A stretch of 64,000 bases of DNA from Achatina immaculata (taxonomy: Eukaryota > Mollusca > Gastropoda > Stylommatophora > Achatinidae), in contig CM019717.1 of the NCBI GenBank assembly GCA_009760885.1, positions 51,793,366 to 51,857,365 on the forward strand, given 5' to 3'. The stretch's first letter is position 1. Each line of letters opens with the position of its first letter. The translations under genes and the position numbers were made by a program. Below the pieces are notes generated by a model that was not told the DNA's origin, did not search any database, and saw only the letters and a program-made list of their open reading frames with translations. Shown one piece after another: positions 27,701 through 35,000 of this stretch.

Positions 27701-30700
27701 GCTGGGTTTCTTTTATTAACAAAATAGAATATTAACATAATATTAACATACAAATATAACACAAATGATACTTTAAAAAAAAAAAAATACCAGAATCCTT
27801 TTACAAACCTTCACCATATTCAAGGTTTCCACTTCAACTGGATGCAAAACAAAAACAGAACTCAAACGAAACTACAAAATTCATTATAACCTTAACCATG
27901 CGTCTTTTAACATTTGTCACCCAACAAAGACCCATCTCTCAATTGAAAAAAAAAATATTTCACAAAAATTTAATATGTTAAAATCTTTGAGTGAAGCTTA
28001 CTTTTGAAGCTGTCAGAAGCATCATGCTGTTCTTTTTCAGAGTAGCTCTCGCTGCAGCAAGCTCATCTTTCCTGCGAGGGTCCTTCAGATCCTGAATTGT
28101 ACATAAACTAAACGTAAAGCAACAATGTAACAAACAAAAATGTTACTCTGAAATTTAAAAAAAAAACCAAATAACAACAAACACATTAAGCTTATAATAA
28201 TCCTTGCTGAAACTGTATTTACAATATTTAAAAAGCTGAGAAAATAACTTTCTGGTGTCTTTTGCAAAAACTATATTATTCTTACAAAGAATGAGAGATA
28301 TCAACACAGCTGTCAAACACTGAACAAGAACAAAGAACACTATTTTAAATTCAGGAACACTACAGGATAAAGCTCTTTGTTCTTCCATCTAGTGGTGATG
28401 GTGACAATGGATGACAATGGCACACAACTGTCGCAGCTTTCTTCATGTCCCAGGACTTGCAAAAGTAGAGCAAATAGTGCCTTATTTCTCAGTCTGGATA
28501 TCAGTTTATTACAGTATGGAGAGAACCATGCCAATCTTCACCTTGTTTACCAAGCTGCTGTAATAAAGCCAGATTCCAGATACAGCTGTGAAGAAGACGG
28601 ATGGAATCTTGAACTGGTTATGATCTACTGCTACTAGCATTAAAGCCAAGAATAACAGATAGTATTTTGGCATTAACAAAATCAACTGACCATGTTAAGT
28701 AAAGAAATGAAGAAATGGCATTAGAGTCAAGATCAACAGATGGCATCAGAGTCAAGATCAACAGAGGACATCAGAGTCAAGATCAAGAGATGGCATTAGA
28801 GCCAAGATCAACAGTAGGCAATAGAACCAAGAATAATAGATGTAATTAAACACTAGTATACATCTCCAAGAAAATCTAAATCACTAAACAGAACACAAAA
28901 TTTAACACAAATAACAAACATTCTTACTATCCTTCCAGACTCACTCACAAATATACACCCCACAAGTAAAAAAAGTATTTATGATTCACGAAAGTAGGTG
29001 CTGCTGTGGTGTAGTGGTTAGTGCACTTGCCTGCTGATCGAAAAGTCCCTAGTTCATTTTGCACTCTGGCGAATTTTTTCAGACCAACCGGCACCAGGGT
29101 CAACCCTGCTTATACAAAAACGGGTACCTGGGGTTTCCCAAGGAAACAAAGGCAGCAAGGCAAGGTGATAGCATCCCTACCTCAAATGCTGTAGTGGCCT
29201 AGAAGTGTGAAGGAATTGACACTTCATGTCCCTATGGCATGAAAATGCTATGGGACAGATTTTTTCATGAAAGTATAGCTCAATTATTCAAGCTTATTTC
29301 AGTTGGTTTTGAACTATCAGTTCCCCTAGGAACAACTGTGTTAAGAACACACTTATCTTAACATAGTCTTTGTGAGACAGGGAACATAGATCTGTTTGCT
29401 TAAAAACTCTGACCTACTTCTGTAGCCCAGAAACCTGTAGAAATCGACACTAATTGCAACTGTTAGCACTGCTGGCGAGACTCTTCGAATGCCGCGCGTG
29501 GAGTGAAGCTCCTCCCGGTCACGGAAGAAAATGTGGAAAAGAAATAAAGGTTGCTGTGCGGTGCTGACGTGAAAAGGTGGTGGAAAGGATAAAGTGAAGT
29601 TTAATCGGTATGTCCAGTAGTATCGCTGCGAGAGCTATACATACCACAGCACCTCTGCTCTAGAGGCCGGCCACGTCCGAAATACACCTACACTGGTGAA
29701 ATATGCCTAAACCGGCACGCACCAGGGGTGGAACTCGATGGCTAGATATGTCGTGCCACCTCCGCTCTAGAGGTCGGTCACGCCTGATATACACCCATAC
29801 TGGTGAATTTTTGCCTAAACCGGCTCACACCAGGGGTGAATCTTGAAGGCTATGCATGTCACAGTACCTCTGCTCTAGAGGTCGGTCACGCCCCAAACAC
29901 GCCCATACTGGGATAATATGCCTAAACTGGTGCATCCCAGGGGTAGAAGTCACCAGTGGCGAGGATTCGTCCTCCTGGACAAAAGCTCCATCCTGGTCAC
30001 AACTAGGAAGGGTAGCGGCCACGACCGCAAAATGCTGAAGTCGGAGACACTGGACCAGGGAAGTCTAGATAGGCAACCACCTCTCACCCGGCGGGGATGT
30101 TTGTGTATCCTACTCACGCTGAGGTTTTCCAGTGAGAAAGTCTAACTCTGGACTGGATGGGCAACCACCTCTCACCCGGCGGTGATACACGGGTATCTCA
30201 AAACACGTCGAGGTTTTCCGGTGAGAAGGTCCAACTCTGGCCTGGATGGGCTACCGCCTCTCACCCAGCGTGGATGCAGTGATATCCTAAACATGTCGAG
30301 GTCTTCCGGTGAGAAAGTCCAACTCTAGACTAAACTGGTGCAATGAAAATCACAGTGTCATGCAATCCGCTTCAGAGACCCACCAAGAATACAGGCTAAA
30401 GCCCTGTGATACTCTAACCCCCTGTGGTCCTTCCGGGGACCACACAGGAGACCACGGGACCTAACGAGGACCACAGTCGTAAATTCAGTAGGATCACAGT
30501 GCGGTTTTTGGTGGTAGAAGCGAACGAAGAAGAAGAAGAAGCAACTGTTATTTTTGTAAAATGTAATGTCAGGCTGGTGGACAGATGGGGGGTATGGAGA
30601 TCGCCGTCAGAGATGAGGAAAATCTGGTGTGAAACCAATGAGTCTAAGACGTGACAAACTTATGGGTTTTTACAACAATGGTTATCAGAATGATGTAAAC

Positions 30701-32034
30701 AAAACAGGGCCAGCAGATTATAGGTGATGGGGAATGGATATCGTTGAGGCACTCGTCGGATTCCTCATCCCAAAGTTGGAGTATCTTAACTCATCCCATG
30801 CCACTGTTGCTATAGTGAGAACTTCCGGTTACTGAGTTGCGTGCCATAGTTGTTATAGTGACAACTCATTTGTTTCAATAAAACAACAGGTGTAATATTT
30901 AGATTATACATATTTCGTACGCGTTTCCGGTGACACTTTTCAAAATGGTGAAAGAGTCCTTAGTTACGAAGGATGCTGAGCAAGAAAAAGGAAGAGAAAC
31001 ATCACATCAAAAATTTTCAGTTTTTGATGATGTAGATAGGGGTATGGACATGGCCTGTGACCACCCCACTGCTCTTGAATGTATCCCAAGTAGATCTAGA
31101 CATATTTAGATGACTGGAGAAGTAGTTAGGAGGTTATTTCAGACATTAATTTAGCAAGAATGCAACACAGAATCACAATACGAGATCGACAAGTAGATCT
31201 AGACATCTCAGATGGTAAGTAGTGTAGATCTAGACCTAGCCTATGGTGAGCTGGGCACAATCATTGTCTAAAAACATGACATTACTTCTTTTTTCCTAAA
31301 AAACTCTGCATTTATGAAATTTTCATACATTTAGTTATACTTTGAAACATAATAAGTACACGAAAGTACATGGAAATACTGTTTTCCATTCCATTTTACA
31401 ACTATACCCCCTAACATATCAAGACCCGCGCTTTTATTCCGGCACGAACTGAACGTCCGTGTTTCTTCCTGTGGCACGGGAAGAGTTAAGTACAGCCACC
31501 AGAGGCTGGAGAACAAAGCTTTGGCCAGGCCAGCCTACACCACTGTCCTCATGGCAGCCTGAGCAAGACAACAGTCTGCCCTAGCAAGGAAAGGTGCTGA
31601 AGTCGGAGGTGCCCAGCCAGAAGGCACATCGCAAAAATCATACCATGCATCAATGCCAATGTGCGTAAGAAGAAGAACTATCAGTTTTGCTCTTAGCTAC
31701 TTGATGTTTTATGACACAATCACCTGTAAGCCGAACACCTTTTTATTAATGATATGTAATTTCACAATGTAAAGGAATATTGATTTTAAAAAAACAACAA
31801 TGACTGCAATCTGCTTTGCTAAGACGTGTTTTTATGCCCCAGGCTGAGAAACTCACTGCCTGTCTTCTTGCTGCAAGATCTGACAGTTCAGCCATGCTTT
31901 GTCCAAAATCTCTAAAACCATCCTCTAGTTCTTGCTGACTGGTTGCATTTTTGATGCGATCAAGGTCGCCCTCAACCTGAAACATTGATAAAATATATAT
32001 ACACATATGCACATACATGTGTGTGCATGTGTGT

Positions 32035-32074
<40 letters not shown>

Positions 32075-35000
32075 TATATATCTGGTAAGTATAAGCGAAA
32101 CCTGTATAAGATACATAATCTCAACTTCACCTAGCTAATCACTCAGATTTTTTTTATCATAATAATTATTCAAAATAATGTTGTTGTTTTTAAACTGGTA
32201 TGACTGAGCTGTGTATATAATTCTAAATATTCTTTTTTATCTTCTGACATCCATGTGTACACTACAGGGTGACCATACAGTCTTTCTCTAATTTCAAACA
32301 TTTAGTACACAAAATCTATGCTAGGTACAGACATCCAGGTTTCTGCAAATTTTACCTCAGCTCAAAATGTTCTTTTTACTATATTCATGTGCTTCAACAT
32401 GTGCTCCATTTGTTGCCCTGAAAACGTAATGATACTTGATATTTTGCCATGTGCTCTCTAATGTCTGTTTAGTCACCACTGCTAAAACATCTTTCATTCA
32501 CATTCACAAGAAATTATACCTCTTGACCCTTTTTTTTTTTTTGGTTGGGGGGGGGGGGGGTATAATAAAGACAAAGTATCCAGTTCACCAGTTCTTGATA
32601 CTGAAACACTGAAGGCAAGGATGACTGAATCTGTTATTATTTCTGGTATCAACAAAATCAACTGACCGTGTGCAGAGATTTAAGTAAGAGATACACATCA
32701 ACCATATCTGCCAGGATAAGCAGCCGCGTGACTGCAGACAACAAAGCTCGTGCAGCTCGCACCATGGCTCCCCTCTTTGCAGATGAGCAGGGGTCAGCAG
32801 CAAACTCCTGGGAGGCATCATCCATCATCTCTCCTGAAGGATACAGCACCAGTTAACTTAACCCACCATGAGCTGTTTAAACTGCTTTCCAGAAAATTAA
32901 AAATAAAATAACTACAGATATATGATTTTGTTCTGTACTTAGAAGGTCATAATTTTAAACTAGTTATATGATTTTGTTCTGTATTTCATCATCATCATCA
33001 TCATCATCGCCTTTCACTCCCTTGAGAGCATAGGCCATGGATAAAGGCTCTCCAGCCATCCCTGTTCTTGGAATTATTCTCTGCTTCCTTCCATGTGCAT
33101 CCCTTGTCTCTGAGCACTGTCATAATTTCTCTTCTCCAAGTAAGTCTAGGACTTCCTCGTTTTCTATTTCCTTGAGGATTCCATGTCAGTGCCTGTCTTG
33201 CTATGTTGGTGTCAGGTTTCCTCAGAGTGTGGCCATTCCACTTCCACTTCCTAGACGTGATTTGTAGGTTCACAGGTTCTCGTCCTGCCTTTTCCTATAC
33301 TTCCTCGTTCCTGATCTTGTTCTGCCATTTAATGTTTAAAATCCTCCTCAAGCAGTAGTTTATGAATGTTTGTATCCTCTGTTGTATTGTCTTGGTCATA
33401 ACCCATGTCTCTGAAGCATATAGTAGGACAGTCTTTACTTGTTCTGTATTTGGAAGGTCATAATTTTAAACTGCCACAAATGCTAAAAATAGGCATCACA
33501 TCATTTTTCATTAAAACAATGAAGCAGTGATTTTAAAAAAAGTGTTCATATCACATGGATGTTGTCTGGAAGGTTAAGAGATAAACAAAAATTCACTCAC
33601 TCATATAAGAAAGTGACAAGTCAGATCTTTGCAAAACAAATTTTTTAAATGTTTCCTAAAATAAAGTGTGTATAACAACTAAAGAAACAGACAAGAAATT
33701 AGACTCTTTTGAAACAAATGCCTAAGGAAAATACTTGGTATAAAGTGGAATGAATTTAAGAACAACACAGAGATAAGACAGATGAGCAAACAATAGCCAG
33801 TCTCATGGGTGATCAGAAAAAAAGATGGACATATGTCGGCCATGTAATGAGAAGAAACAATCAGAGATTACTAAAACAAGCTATCAAGTGGAGCACAACA
33901 GGCCGAAGAAAAAGAGGTTGACCACATGAAACTCTAAAGAGGACATTGTTAAGAGAAGCCAGTTTAGCGGGCATAACATCCCTTGATGAAGTTGAAAAAC
34001 TCACAGAAAACAGGAAAACTTGGCAAACAACTATGCAAGCCCTATGTAACGTTTAATGGCACGGAAAGGATGTAAGATAACAAAGTCCATTTCAAGAAAA
34101 ATAACAAAAATTATGATGTTAAGAATATCAGGAATGCCAGCTTTACAACCCATTCAGGAGAAGTTGTTTGGTGATAATGAAAACCAGAAATAAACTGCTG
34201 CATTTGTGAAAGAAAGTGTCACAGATGTCTCAGTGAATGATGAAGGTGAAGAAAGATGTTAAGTAAGCAATATGATATCAAAATAAATACATTATGTTAT
34301 CAAAATAAAGTGACATTCTACAAATAAAAATAAAGACAATATATTATCAAAATAAAGTGACTTTCTATTTTCCAACCTCAGGAAAATCATGAGCTATCTG
34401 TTCTCCTTGGATAATGAAATTTTCTGTAGCTTTCTGCACTGCAGCACTGAGTACATGAGCCTTTTTAGATCTTCCTTTCTTTCTGTTCGAAGGTCCATTC
34501 TGATTCACTAGAGTGGTCACCTGCCAAAAGACAAGTGTTTCTAGTGAAATGTTTAATGCTGAAGTGTTGGTTGTGATGGTGGATTTCCCTTGGCTGTGAG
34601 CTAGATGTGATTGTTAGCTGATGCATCAGTGATGAACCTGACTGTTATATGGAGTTGTTCACCCTTGGAATGTAAGCAGTTTTGTACTGTAGGGGTGTCT
34701 TGGAAGCAGTTTTATTTGTAGTTCATCTATTTTGGGGTATTTAAGTAAGAATGAAGTTGAAGCAAAAGCAAGAAAGTGCTACTGAGTGAGCATCTTCATA
34801 TGAACAAGATAACAGACAAACAAAAAAATCAAACATTGTTGAAATTATATTTGTACACTGTCAAACAAGCACAGATGGTAGCTGCATCAAAACACAGGAC
34901 GAGATAGAAATTTTGTTAGCAGCATGTGACCATCTTGAATTATAAACCCTTAAACAGTATCACAATCTTGCCATAAGTGCATTTATCTGATATTCATATC

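Larger units (their letters stand above)
29323..31674 (+). mobile_element. GAA-tailed element fragment hosting two later insertions
   Basis: Flanked by GAACTATCAGTT (29311-29322 and 31675-31686). Removing the composite repeat (29,466-30,540) and the piggyBac-like element (30,790-31,485) with their duplications leaves about 565 bases ending AATGTGCGTAAGAA, close to the I/Nimb-like 3' terminus AATGCGAACGAAGAA. Likely a 5'-truncated I/Nimb-type LINE; no protein domain is left. Confidence 0.65.

Noticed and set aside
32840..32890. 19-base candidate (TTTAAACAGCTCATGGTGG) for the missing alpha-catenin exon
   Set aside because: It has AG before, GT after and the right 3n+1 length, but encodes FKQLMV, unlike the ~15-residue conserved helix expected; the acceptor tract is weak.
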